Source: Piscirickettsiaceae bacterium
Lineage (GTDB): Bacteria > Pseudomonadota > Gammaproteobacteria > Nitrosococcales > Methylophagaceae
Assembly (NCBI GenBank): GCA_018646825.1
Contig: JABGUA010000216.1
Coordinates: 1 to 13,442 of the forward strand
Direction of reading: 5' to 3'
DNA: 13,442 nucleotides
Part shown: piece after piece, positions 1 to 7,376 of the stretch
Layout of the letters: the number at the start of each line of letters is the position of its first letter
Position numbering within the stretch: the stretch's first letter is position 1
The notes under the pieces: model-generated
Seen by the model: only the letters and a program-made list of their open reading frames with translations
Told to the model about the DNA's origin: nothing
The model's database searches: none
Position numbers and translations under genes: made by a program

Positions 1-630
1 AACACCCAGCGGTAAATCGGTATGTTTTCTTAATAAGGCCAGTTTTTCACCTAACTGTGACACATCGATCATGGCTGACCCTGTCACCCCTTTCAAGGAG
101 ACATAGTAAACAAATCCTTTTGCATGTTTGGCGATCTTGGCCATTCTTGCTTCTGTCGTTGTTGGTGCCACTAAGAAAATAGTGTCAATGCCATGTGCTT
201 CCATTGCCGGCATAAAAGTATCCGATTCTTCTGGTGGCATATCCACAGTCAAGATACCATCAACACCGGCTTTTTGTGCCGTTTGGGCAAATTCGGTGTA
301 CCCCATAGCTTCTAATGGATTAGCATAACCCATTAAAATAATCGGCGTTTCAGTATCTTTTTCTCTAAATTGCGCGACCATTTCTAAAACACGCTTTAGA
401 GACACATCATTCTTTAATGCCCTTTCACAGGCTTTTTGAATAACAGGGCCATCTGCCATTGGATCAGAAAATGGTATTCCTAACTCCAACAAGTTAGCAC
501 CTGATTCAACTAAAGCATGTAACATCGGCACCGTCACCAAAGGTTCTGGATCACCGGCAGTAATATATGGAATTAACGCTGTTTGCCCATCGGCTTTCAA
601 TTGCTCAAAGCATTGACTAATACGACTCAT
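1..630 (-). CDS. trpA: Tryptophan synthase alpha subunit, 3' end cut by window edge
   Basis: TrpA cleaves indole-3-glycerol phosphate to indole and glyceraldehyde 3-phosphate. It passes indole through a tunnel to TrpB in the cytoplasmic alpha2-beta2 complex. The frame is open from ATG at 628-630 to the window edge, giving 210 of the usual ~268 residues. The translation begins MSRISQCFEQLKADG and contains the family motif LLELGIPFSDPMADGP. This places the two catalytic acids at Glu49 and Asp60, the canonical numbering, which supports the chosen start. Further conserved TIM-barrel segments (ILMGYANP, VDGILTVDMPPEE, FVYYVSLKGVTG) follow in order. It starts 19 bases after the trpB stop in the same direction, so it is probably co-transcribed with trpF and trpB; an AAAGG overlapping the trpB stop may serve as ribosome binding site. 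The C-terminal ~58 residues lie outside the window. Confidence 0.96.
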   Translation of the reverse strand, partial: MSRISQCFEQLKADGQTALIPYITAGDPEPLVTVPMLHALVESGANLLELGIPFSDPMADGPVIQKACERALKNDVSLKRVLEMVAQFREKDTETPIILMGYANPLEAMGYTEFAQTAQKAGVDGILTVDMPPEESDTFMPAMEAHGIDTIFLVAPTTTEARMAKIAKHAKGFVYYVSLKGVTGSAMIDVSQLGEKLALLRKHTDLPLGV

Positions 631-649
631 CTTTTTTATTTCCAACCCT

Positions 650-1873
650 TTAAACTTTCAAACCGGCTAATGATGCCACTGTATGCATATCTTTATCACC
701 TCGACCTGACAAATTGATCAAAATAGACTGTTCAGGTGTCATCGTCGCTGCTAATTTACTCGCATAAGCCAATGCATGACTTGTTTCTAGCGCAGGAATA
801 ATACCTTCAGAACGCGTCAAGTCATGGAAAGCTTGCAATGCTTCATCATCTGTCACCGACACATAATTAGCACGGCCGATATCTTTTAACCAAGCATGTT
901 CAGGTCCGACACCCGGATAGTCTAAACCTGCAGAAATGGAATGTGTTTCTGTGATTTGACCGCGCTCATCTTGGATTAAGTAAGTCCTATTCCCATGCAG
1001 TACACCGGCAGTCCCCGCACACAATGCGGCAGAATGTTGTCCAGTCTCTATCCCATGGCCAGCGCCCTCAACCCCATACATCGCCACTGCTTTATCATTA
1101 ATAAATGGGTGAAATAAACCAATCGCATTTGAGCCACCACCAATACAGGCGACCAAAGCATCGGGCAATTTCCCAGTATTATCGAGCATTTGCTGACGTG
1201 CCTCACGTCCAATGACTGCTTGAAAATCACGTACCATCGCAGGGTAAGGATGTGGTCCAGCCACCGTACCAATAATATAAAATGTTTCATCAACATTCGT
1301 TACCCAATCACGTAACGCTTCGTTTAAAGCATCTTTAAGCGTCTTAGACCCGGATTCGACCGGCACCACTTCGGCGCCTAACAACTTCATCCGATAGACA
1401 TTTTGGGCCTGACGTTTAACGTCCTCTGCACCCATATAAACGATACATTCCATACCTAGACGAGCAGCAACTGTTGCGCTCGCGACGCCATGTTGGCCCG
1501 CGCCTGTTTCTGCAATGATACGTTTTTTGCCCATACGTTTAGCCAACAAAGCTTGGCCAATCGTATTATTAATCTTATGTGCACCGGTATGATTTAAATC
1601 TTCGCGCTTTAAATAAATCTTGGCACCACCAATTCTATTGGTCCAATTCTCAGCAAAATAGACGGGGGATGGGCGGCCAACAAAGTCAGCTAAATCTCTA
1701 TCAATTTCAGCTTGAAACTCAGGATCATTTTTATATAAGTTATACGCTTCTTCCAAAGCGTATATTGCTGACATTAACGTCTCACCAACAAAACGACCAC
1801 CATAAGGACCAAAATGTCCTCGGTCATCAGGGTAGTTATCGTAGTAGTTGTCTTCTTCCATTTGCTTAGCCAT
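650..1873 (-). CDS. trpB: Tryptophan synthase beta subunit
   Basis: TrpB is the PLP enzyme that condenses indole with serine to make tryptophan, partnered with TrpA. The 407-residue length is normal for the TrpB1 class. The N-terminal GHFGPYGGRFVGETL motif is present. The PLP Schiff-base lysine is Lys100 in HTGAHKINN, and the phosphate-binding glycine loop is seen as CIGGGSNAIG. C-terminal LINLSGRGDKD is also typical. The start at ATG 1871-1873 is supported by an AGAGGTG ribosome binding site 4 bases upstream. The ATG lies inside the end of trpF (8-base overlap), which suggests translational coupling. No key residue is missing. Confidence 0.98.
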   Translation of the reverse strand: MAKQMEEDNYYDNYPDDRGHFGPYGGRFVGETLMSAIYALEEAYNLYKNDPEFQAEIDRDLADFVGRPSPVYFAENWTNRIGGAKIYLKREDLNHTGAHKINNTIGQALLAKRMGKKRIIAETGAGQHGVASATVAARLGMECIVYMGAEDVKRQAQNVYRMKLLGAEVVPVESGSKTLKDALNEALRDWVTNVDETFYIIGTVAGPHPYPAMVRDFQAVIGREARQQMLDNTGKLPDALVACIGGGSNAIGLFHPFINDKAVAMYGVEGAGHGIETGQHSAALCAGTAGVLHGNRTYLIQDERGQITETHSISAGLDYPGVGPEHAWLKDIGRANYVSVTDDEALQAFHDLTRSEGIIPALETSHALAYASKLAATMTPEQSILINLSGRGDKDMHTVASLAGLKV

Positions 1874-2480
1874 TACTCACCTCTTGCATAAAAGCTTCTA
1901 TCATTGTCTTTTCTTTAATGCCCTTGTCGCCCTCAACCCCGCCACTCACATCCACAGCATAAGGTTGTACCTGTTTTATTGCACTTGCTACATTATCTAC
2001 AGTCAAACCACCTGCTAAAATAATCGGCTTATCAATTGTATCTATCATAGACCAATCAAATACCCGTCCCGTTCCCCCCGGCACACCCGCTTGATAACTA
2101 TCTAATAACAAAGCGGACGCATGGTGATATTGCTTAGCTAATTCCTTCAAGTCTGTGTCTTCTCTCATTCGAATTGCCTTCATATACGGCAAGCCAAACT
2201 GGACGCAATAATCTGGACTCTCATCACCATGAAACTGCAGAATATCTACTGGTAACGACGCTAAACAGGCTTCCACTTCGGAAACAGCCGCATTAACAAA
2301 TAACGCAACAACACTGACGAATGGCGGCAAACTCGCCACAATTTGACCCGCTTGCGCAACCGTCACAGCTCTTGGGCTAGCAGAATAAAACACAAGCCCA
2401 ATGGCATCCGCACCCATTTCAGCAATAAATTCAGCATCTTGGGGCCGTGTGATACCACAAATTTTTACACGTGTTCTCAT
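1866..2480 (-). CDS. trpF: Phosphoribosylanthranilate isomerase
   Basis: TrpF performs the Amadori rearrangement of N-(5'-phosphoribosyl)anthranilate to CdRP in tryptophan synthesis. The 204-residue, single-domain TIM barrel matches the monofunctional enzyme (not the TrpC-TrpF fusion of enterics). The N-terminal motif VKICGITRPQDA carries the catalytic cysteine at residue 8. The catalytic aspartate is Asp127 in ALLLDSYQ, followed by the GVPGGTGRVFDW phosphate-binding stretch. Near the C-terminus, AVDVSGGVE is the second phosphate-binding element. The ATG at 2478-2480 lacks an obvious Shine-Dalgarno sequence but leaves the normal six residues before KICGIT. The gene lies 35 bases after truA and overlaps trpB by 8 bases. 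The truA-trpF order is common in gammaproteobacteria; trpC and trpD are not in this window. Confidence 0.97.
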   Translation of the reverse strand: MRTRVKICGITRPQDAEFIAEMGADAIGLVFYSASPRAVTVAQAGQIVASLPPFVSVVALFVNAAVSEVEACLASLPVDILQFHGDESPDYCVQFGLPYMKAIRMREDTDLKELAKQYHHASALLLDSYQAGVPGGTGRVFDWSMIDTIDKPIILAGGLTVDNVASAIKQVQPYAVDVSGGVEGDKGIKEKTMIEAFMQEVSNG

Positions 2481-2515
2481 GGATATTGTCTGAGAAGAAA
2501 AGTTATCTATCTACT

Positions 2516-3298
2516 CTACCAGACCACCGGAAAAGTCGACACTGTGGGAATTTCATAGTGGTCAGGATATTGAACATCTACGAAATATAATCCTTCTGGT
2601 GGCGATGTGATGCCACCATGAGCCCGGTCACCACTTTCCAACACTTCTGACGCCCAATAAACTGGCCTTTTACCCTCACCTATCAGCACCAAAACACCGA
2701 CAATATTTCGGACCATATGGTGTAAAAAAGATTGGCCTATCACATCAATCGCAATGCAATCCCCTCGTACAGATACCGTAATAGATTCCATTGTTTTAAA
2801 TGGGCTTTTAGCCTGACATTCTTTTGCCCGAAACGCAGAAAAATCATGGTGACCAACCAATAAATCTGCTGCCGCCTGCATCAAGTCGACGTCCAACTTC
2901 TGAAAATACCACCACATCCTGTTCGCATTCACCGATGAACGGCTGACGCGGTTTAGAATAATATATCGATAAGCGCGTTTTACTGCAGAAAATCTGGCGC
3001 TAAAAGTCTCATCAACCGTCTTTGCCCATACGACATTCATGTCTGAAGGCAAGTTTGTATTTAAACCGAGGATCCAATTATGTGGTTCACGTATCGCGTC
3101 TGTATCAAAGTGCGCCACTTGCTGCAATGCATGCACGCCCGAATCAGTACGACCCGCTGCTACCGTTTTCACAGGATGATTGGCAACAAAACTAATTGCT
3201 TTAGTTAAACACCCTTGAACTGTCCTCTGTTCTTTCTGAATTTGCCAACCCGAAAACTGGGTGCCGTCATATTCAACACCTAAAGCAACACGCCCCAT
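2516..3298 (-). CDS. truA: tRNA pseudouridine synthase A (sites 38-40)
   Basis: TruA converts uridines 38, 39 and 40 of the tRNA anticodon stem-loop to pseudouridine. The 260-residue protein starts MGRVALGVEYDGTQFSGWQ, the standard family N-terminus. It carries the catalytic aspartate at Asp52 in AAGRTDSGVHA. Other family blocks are the FHARFSA-equivalent TFSARFSAVKRAYRY, HHDFSAFRAKECQAKSP and the C-terminal FLHHMVRNIVGVLVLIGEG. An AGGG sits 4 bases before the ATG. The gene begins 10 bases after the stop of the fimV remnant, in the usual fimV-truA-trpF order. There is nothing unusual in the enzyme itself. Confidence 0.97.
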   Translation of the reverse strand: MGRVALGVEYDGTQFSGWQIQKEQRTVQGCLTKAISFVANHPVKTVAAGRTDSGVHALQQVAHFDTDAIREPHNWILGLNTNLPSDMNVVWAKTVDETFSARFSAVKRAYRYIILNRVSRSSVNANRMWWYFQKLDVDLMQAAADLLVGHHDFSAFRAKECQAKSPFKTMESITVSVRGDCIAIDVIGQSFLHHMVRNIVGVLVLIGEGKRPVYWASEVLESGDRAHGGITSPPEGLYFVDVQYPDHYEIPTVSTFPVVW

Positions 3299-3308
3299 TC
3301 AACCCTAC

Positions 3309-3551
3309 TTATGTCAATTCATTGAGTAACGTAGTTGCACGCGACTGTTGTTCATCATTGGAAGCTAGGCGAACTTGTAATGTTTCAGCCTCATCACCAC
3401 TGACAGCATTAACAGGAATTTCTGCCTTGAAAGGCTCATTGAGAGCAGAGGACAATTCAATATTCCCGAGACCCAAAGCATGCGCCGGTATTGCTGTTAA
3501 CAGCCCTAAAGCACCCATCACGCTAATGCTTGTGAATACGCTAGTTTTCAT
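3309..3551 (-). CDS. fimV: Miniature FimV: N-terminus apparently fused in frame to the extreme C-terminus after internal deletion
   Basis: This is an 80-residue open frame in the canonical fimV position between asd and truA. FimV is normally a very large (often >600 residues) inner-membrane hub protein with an N-terminal periplasmic domain, LysM, a transmembrane helix and cytoplasmic TPR repeats. It organises polar pili and flagella and cAMP signalling. Residues 1-25 form a signal peptide ending AHA. Residues 26-64 match the start of the FimV N-terminal domain (LGLGNIELSSALNEPFKAEI ... LQVRLAS). The last 16 residues, NDEQQSRATTLLNELT, do not continue that domain but resemble the end of the FimV C-terminal helix (typically EGDxEQKxEAxxLLxxL). 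The LysM, membrane helix and TPR regions are absent. I chose ATG 3549-3551 because AAGGGG lies 7 bases upstream; an upstream in-frame ATG would spoil the signal peptide. The product could be a secreted short peptide or non-functional. The identity is firm for the N-terminus and inferred for the C-terminal tail. Confidence 0.75.
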   Translation of the reverse strand: MKTSVFTSISVMGALGLLTAIPAHALGLGNIELSSALNEPFKAEIPVNAVSGDEAETLQVRLASNDEQQSRATTLLNELT

Positions 3552-3596
3552 CCTCAGACCCCTTATCCAATGATTCTTATAATCCATCATGCCGGA

Positions 3597-4634
3597 CTAC
3601 AGATATTTTTCAACCAATACTTCTGCTATTTGAACGCTATTTAATGCCGCACCCTTGCGCACATTATCAGCCACCACCCACAAATTCAGACCGCGAGGGT
3701 GAGATATATCTTCACGAACGCGACCAACAAAGACTGGGTCTTGCCCTGATGCATCACTAACTGCAGTTGGGTAGCCACCATCTTCATGACTGTCTATCAA
3801 CTCAATGCCATCAAATGCAATAAATAATTTTTTCGCTTCTTCTGCCGAAATCTTATCGCGCGTTTCAATGTGTAAAGCTTCAGAATGCCCATAAAAAACA
3901 GGAACTCGCACCGCTGTAGGATTAACTACGATGGTGTCATCACCCATAATTTTTTTCGTTTCCCACACCATCTTCATTTCTTCTTTGGTATAGCCATTGT
4001 CTTCAAACACATCAATATGCGGTATAACATTAAATGCAATTTGCTTCGGATAGACGCTGTTTTCAACTGGGCGTCCATTCAATAACGAGGCTGTTTGCTT
4101 AGCCAACTCATCCATTGCAGGTTTACCTGTTCCTGATACCGCTTGATATGTGGCAACATTAATTCTTTCAATGCCAACGGCATCATAGATAGGTTTCAAT
4201 GCCACCATCATCTGAATAGTCGAACAATTTGGGTTTGCAATGATCCCTCTATTTTTATAATCAGCAATGGCCTCGGGATTCACTTCAGGTACAACCAAAG
4301 GAATGTCATCATCATAGCGAAATTGCGACGTATTATCGATCACGACACAGCCCGCCGCTGCGGCGATGGGCGCATATTTTTCTGAAACACTCGCACCCGG
4401 TGAAAACAAGCCCACCTGTACTTTTGAAAAATCAAATGTTGCTAAATCTTCAACTAATAAAGAACGGTTACCAAAATCAACAGTACTACCTGCTGAGCGC
4501 GCGCTCGCTACTGCATACACTTTACCAACGGGAAATTTCCTTTGATGCAAAATTTCCAACATTGCTTCACCTACAGCACCCGTTGCACCAACAACAGCCA
4601 CATCTACTTTTTTACTCACGTTTTGCTCACTCAC
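3597..4634 (-). CDS. asd: Aspartate-semialdehyde dehydrogenase
   Basis: Asd reduces beta-aspartyl phosphate with NADPH to aspartate semialdehyde, the branch point to lysine/diaminopimelate, threonine and methionine. The Rossmann motif VAVVGATGAVGEAM lies near the N-terminus. The nucleophilic cysteine is Cys137 in IIANPNCSTIQM. The substrate-binding histidine is His250 in VFYGHSEALHIET. C-terminal NLWVVADNVRKGAALNSVQIAE is diagnostic. The length of 345 residues is slightly longer than the typical ~340. The frame can start at GTG 4632-4634, overlapping leuB by 8 bases. It can also start at a second GTG (4617-4619) five codons later, giving MSKKVDVAVVG, which matches the usual family N-terminus better and has a GAG about 6 bases upstream. 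The outer start is given as the maximal extent. The leuB-asd-fimV-truA order is conserved in gammaproteobacteria. Confidence 0.97.
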   Translation of the reverse strand: MSEQNVSKKVDVAVVGATGAVGEAMLEILHQRKFPVGKVYAVASARSAGSTVDFGNRSLLVEDLATFDFSKVQVGLFSPGASVSEKYAPIAAAAGCVVIDNTSQFRYDDDIPLVVPEVNPEAIADYKNRGIIANPNCSTIQMMVALKPIYDAVGIERINVATYQAVSGTGKPAMDELAKQTASLLNGRPVENSVYPKQIAFNVIPHIDVFEDNGYTKEEMKMVWETKKIMGDDTIVVNPTAVRVPVFYGHSEALHIETRDKISAEEAKKLFIAFDGIELIDSHEDGGYPTAVSDASGQDPVFVGRVREDISHPRGLNLWVVADNVRKGAALNSVQIAEVLVEKYL

Positions 4635-5709
4635 TATAGTCTAATGCCGCCACAACAGCGTCACCCATTTCAACTGTACCCACTTTCGTCATGCCATCTG
4701 AATAAATATCTGCTGTACGCAAACCTTTATCAAGCACAACACTCACTGCTGCTTCTACTTTATCTGCTAACGCTGCTTCATTTAAGCTATAACGTAACAT
4801 CATGGCAACAGACAAAATAGTAGCCAAAGGGTTAGCGATATTTTGCCCAGCGATATCCGGTGCTGACCCATGAATCGGTTCATACATGCCTTTACTGTCT
4901 TCATCTAAAGAAGCCGAAGGCAGCATTCCAATTGAGCCTGTCAACATCGAGGCACAATCAGATAAAATATCGCCAAACATATTAGTCGTCACCATCACAT
5001 CAAACTGTTTAGGTGCACGAACCAATTGCATTGCAGCATTATCAACATACATATGACTCAAGGTGACATTATCATAATCATTACCCAACGTTGTCATCGT
5101 CTCGCGCCATAACTCAGTGCATTCCAGAACATTAGCTTTATCAACTGAACAGAGGCGACCTTGACGTTTACGTGCAATATCAAAGGCCACTTTACCAATA
5201 CGGTTCACTTCACTTTCACGGTAAACCAAAGTATTAAAACCTTCTTTTTCACCATTCTCTAACGTACGGACACCGCGCGGCTGGCCAAAATATATTCCCC
5301 CCGTTAATTCGCGGACAATCATCAAATCTAAACCTGCCACAACTTCGGCTTTTAACGTGGAAGCATCAGCCAATTGTGGGTATAGAATTGCCGGCCGTAA
5401 ATTAGCAAATAAATTCAATTCGCTTCGAATGCCTAACAACCCTTTTTCCGGACGAACACTGATATCCAAAGATTCCCATTTATAACCGCCAACAGCACCC
5501 AATAGAATTGCATCTGAAGCCTTAGAAATTGAAATTGTCTCTGTAGGTAATGGTGATCCAGTCTCATCATAAGCAGCACCGCCAATTAGACCATACTCTA
5601 AGGTAATATCTAGACCTTGTACTTTTAACGCCTTAAGCACTTTAACGGCTTCTGCAACAATTTCGGGTCCAATGCCATCACCCGGTAAAACGGCTATCTT
5701 TTTTGTCAT
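4627..5709 (-). CDS. leuB: 3-isopropylmalate dehydrogenase
   Basis: LeuB oxidises and decarboxylates 3-isopropylmalate with NAD+ to 2-ketoisocaproate, the third step of leucine synthesis. The 360-residue protein shows the N-terminal AVLPGDGIGPEIVAEA. The substrate arginines are Arg95, Arg105 and Arg133, with Tyr140 and Lys191 as catalytic residues. The metal-binding aspartates are Asp223 (MYVDNAAMQLV), Asp247 and Asp251 (NMFGDILSDCASML). The GSAPDIAGQNIANP NAD-binding block is near the C-terminus. ATG at 5707-5709 follows a GA-rich AGAAGAGAG stretch. It sits 46 bases after leuD and overlaps asd by up to 8 bases, consistent with one transcription unit. Confidence 0.98.
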   Translation of the reverse strand: MTKKIAVLPGDGIGPEIVAEAVKVLKALKVQGLDITLEYGLIGGAAYDETGSPLPTETISISKASDAILLGAVGGYKWESLDISVRPEKGLLGIRSELNLFANLRPAILYPQLADASTLKAEVVAGLDLMIVRELTGGIYFGQPRGVRTLENGEKEGFNTLVYRESEVNRIGKVAFDIARKRQGRLCSVDKANVLECTELWRETMTTLGNDYDNVTLSHMYVDNAAMQLVRAPKQFDVMVTTNMFGDILSDCASMLTGSIGMLPSASLDEDSKGMYEPIHGSAPDIAGQNIANPLATILSVAMMLRYSLNEAALADKVEAAVSVVLDKGLRTADIYSDGMTKVGTVEMGDAVVAALDYSE

Positions 5710-5755
5710 ACTCTCTTCTTAATTTATTTATCTATTTTATTGTACTAAACCAAAC

Positions 5756-6400
5756 TTACGCAGCTGGAAATAACCACGGTGCTTCCTGTCGGCGACGCTG
5801 TTCATATGACGTAATCTCTTCAGACTGTTGTAAGGTCAGGCCAATGTCATCAAGGCCTCGAATCAAACAATCTTTTTTAAACGCATCCACATCAAAAGTA
5901 AGCGTTGTACCATCGGCTAACGTAATCTGCTGCTTGGGTAAATCAATCTTCAATTCAAACCCGGGGTTAGCCAAAACAGATTGAAATAAACCCTCAACCA
6001 CATCTTCAGCTAATACAATCGCTAAAATGCCATTTTTACTGGTGTTATTAAAAAAAATATCAGCAAAACTCGGCGCAATCACTGCTCTAATACCAAAATC
6101 TTCCAAAGCCCAAACAGCATGTTCTCGGCTTGAACCACAGCCAAAATTTTCTCTCGCCAGTAAAATATTTCCGCCCTGATAGCGCGGTTGGTTCAATACG
6201 AAGTCAGTATTTAAAGGGCGACCCTCAGATGATTCACCTGGTTGTCCTAAATCTAAATAGCGCCATTCATCAAATAAATTAGGTCCGAAACCACTACGAC
6301 GAATCGATTTTAGAAATTGTTTTGGAATAATCGCATCTGTATCAACGTTAGGTCTATCTAACGGAATCACAATGCCTTTTTCTACGGTAAATGCTTGCAT
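5756..6400 (-). CDS. leuD: 3-isopropylmalate dehydratase small subunit
   Basis: LeuD is the small (swivel-domain) subunit of isopropylmalate isomerase; together with the iron-sulfur subunit LeuC it interconverts 2- and 3-isopropylmalate. The 214-residue product starts MQAFTVEKGIVIPLDRPNVD, the usual family start. A longer in-frame extension begins only at TTG (6427) and is not supported. The active-site loop ENFGCGSSREHAVWAL (GCGSSREH at residues 87-94) and the C-terminal RRQEAPWLFP are typical. No strong Shine-Dalgarno sequence is visible, only AGAGAAGA about 10 bases upstream. LeuC, which normally sits directly upstream, is missing here: the next gene upstream is pomB. A working enzyme therefore needs a leuC elsewhere in the genome. 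Confidence 0.97.
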   Translation of the reverse strand: MQAFTVEKGIVIPLDRPNVDTDAIIPKQFLKSIRRSGFGPNLFDEWRYLDLGQPGESSEGRPLNTDFVLNQPRYQGGNILLARENFGCGSSREHAVWALEDFGIRAVIAPSFADIFFNNTSKNGILAIVLAEDVVEGLFQSVLANPGFELKIDLPKQQITLADGTTLTFDVDAFKKDCLIRGLDDIGLTLQQSEEITSYEQRRRQEAPWLFPAA

Positions 6401-6425
6401 GAATTGTCTTATCTTCTCTCTATTC

Positions 6426-6451
6426 AAAAACGCCCGTCATGTCATCATGAC
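6426..6451 (-). terminator. Weak hairpin plus T-run between pomB and leuD
   Basis: Reading on the minus strand, a perfect 6-bp inverted repeat (GTCATG, 4-base loop, CATGAC; 6436-6451) is followed after GGGCG by five T residues (6426-6430). This could attenuate pomAB transcription before leuD. The stem is short and not GC-rich and the T-run is displaced, so it may equally be chance or part of the leuD leader. No convincing leuD promoter was recognised in the 82-base gap (6401-6482). Confidence 0.25.
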
Positions 6452-6482
6452 TACGCTAATGAAAATTAACGCTTGGGCTACC

Positions 6483-7376
6483 TTATTGCCGCTCTACATC
6501 AGTGATTCGACCTTCCACTGAGTCATAATCCTTATTTAACTGTTCAATCGACCGTGTCAATTCCGCTTTCACAGCAGATTTCAACACTATAATCTCAACA
6601 CGCCTGTTTTTAGCTCGGTTTTTTGACGTGTCATTAGGCATCAAAGGTTGTGTTTCTGCATAACCTTCTAACACAAACCGATCCGCCTCTATCTCTCCTG
6701 TTTTTAAAAACTCATGTACAACCGACGTCGCACGCGATGTCGATAACTCCCAGTTAGAACGATAACGCGGTGTACTAATCGGCACATTGTCCGTATGGCC
6801 AGCAACAGCAATTTTACCACCAGTATTCAATAACACATCATGAATTTTATCTAAGATAGGGACAAAGTCACGATTAAGCCTTGCATCACCAGAGGGAAAA
6901 GAGCCTTTTTCTCGGATCCGAATAACAATCCGTTGCAGCTGTGTCTCAACGTCAATGAGACCTTCAGCAATTTCACCTTCTAACGCTTCTTTGAATTTCT
7001 CAGCTTCTTCCGCTAATGCGTCAGCTTCTTGTTTTGCCACAGCTTCTGCGTCCATTTGTACTTTTAGCGCATCACGCGTCTCATCGATCGTATCTTGGCG
7101 TATTTCTCTCAACGGTGTAGGCCGTGGCTCTCCAGGGCTAAATTCTTGAGCAATAATACTTGTTCCCTTAGGAACCTCATTGGCAGTCACTTCACGTTGC
7201 ACACCAAAAGCATTATCTAAAGATTTCACGACCATCTTATATTTCAATGCATCCATTTCGGCAAAGGACAACAACAAAACAAAGAAACACATTAACAAAG
7301 ACATGAGATCTGCGAATGTGCCCATATAGGCAGGTAAGCCCTCCGGCGGACATTTATGTTTTGGTTCGTCGCTCAT
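6483..7376 (-). CDS. pomB: Flagellar motor stator protein PomB (MotB family, sodium type)
   Basis: PomB is the peptidoglycan-anchored half of the stator that couples ion flow to flagellar rotation. The 297-residue protein has a short cytoplasmic N-terminus with the CPPEGLPAYMGTFADLMS block and one membrane helix at about residues 22-39. The ion-binding aspartate is Asp23. The following plug/linker block EVPKGTSIIAQEFSPG closely resembles Vibrio PomB. Residues ~100-140 are a charged, Ala/Glu-rich probable coiled coil. Residues ~150-265 form an OmpA-like peptidoglycan-binding domain (VAGHTDNVPI, NRAKNRRVEI). About 30 residues follow that domain. The start overlaps the pomA stop as ATGA (7373-7376), so the pair is translationally coupled. 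Sodium use is inferred from similarity to PomB rather than shown. No other flagellar genes are in the window. Confidence 0.93.
   Translation of the reverse strand: MSDEPKHKCPPEGLPAYMGTFADLMSLLMCFFVLLLSFAEMDALKYKMVVKSLDNAFGVQREVTANEVPKGTSIIAQEFSPGEPRPTPLREIRQDTIDETRDALKVQMDAEAVAKQEADALAEEAEKFKEALEGEIAEGLIDVETQLQRIVIRIREKGSFPSGDARLNRDFVPILDKIHDVLLNTGGKIAVAGHTDNVPISTPRYRSNWELSTSRATSVVHEFLKTGEIEADRFVLEGYAETQPLMPNDTSKNRAKNRRVEIIVLKSAVKAELTRSIEQLNKDYDSVEGRITDVERQ

Noticed and set aside
128..328. Plus-strand open frame of 66 residues
   Set aside because: It lies wholly opposite trpA, which has conserved catalytic motifs; no ribosome binding site or recognisable protein.
3552..3590. Upstream ATG for the fimV remnant (13 extra residues)
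   Set aside because: It would put charged and polar residues before the signal peptide, and the downstream ATG has a well-spaced AAGGGG.
6401..6427. Longer leuD beginning at TTG 6425-6427
   Set aside because: LeuD proteins start at MQAFTVEKG; the extra nine residues would use a rare start codon and add nothing conserved.
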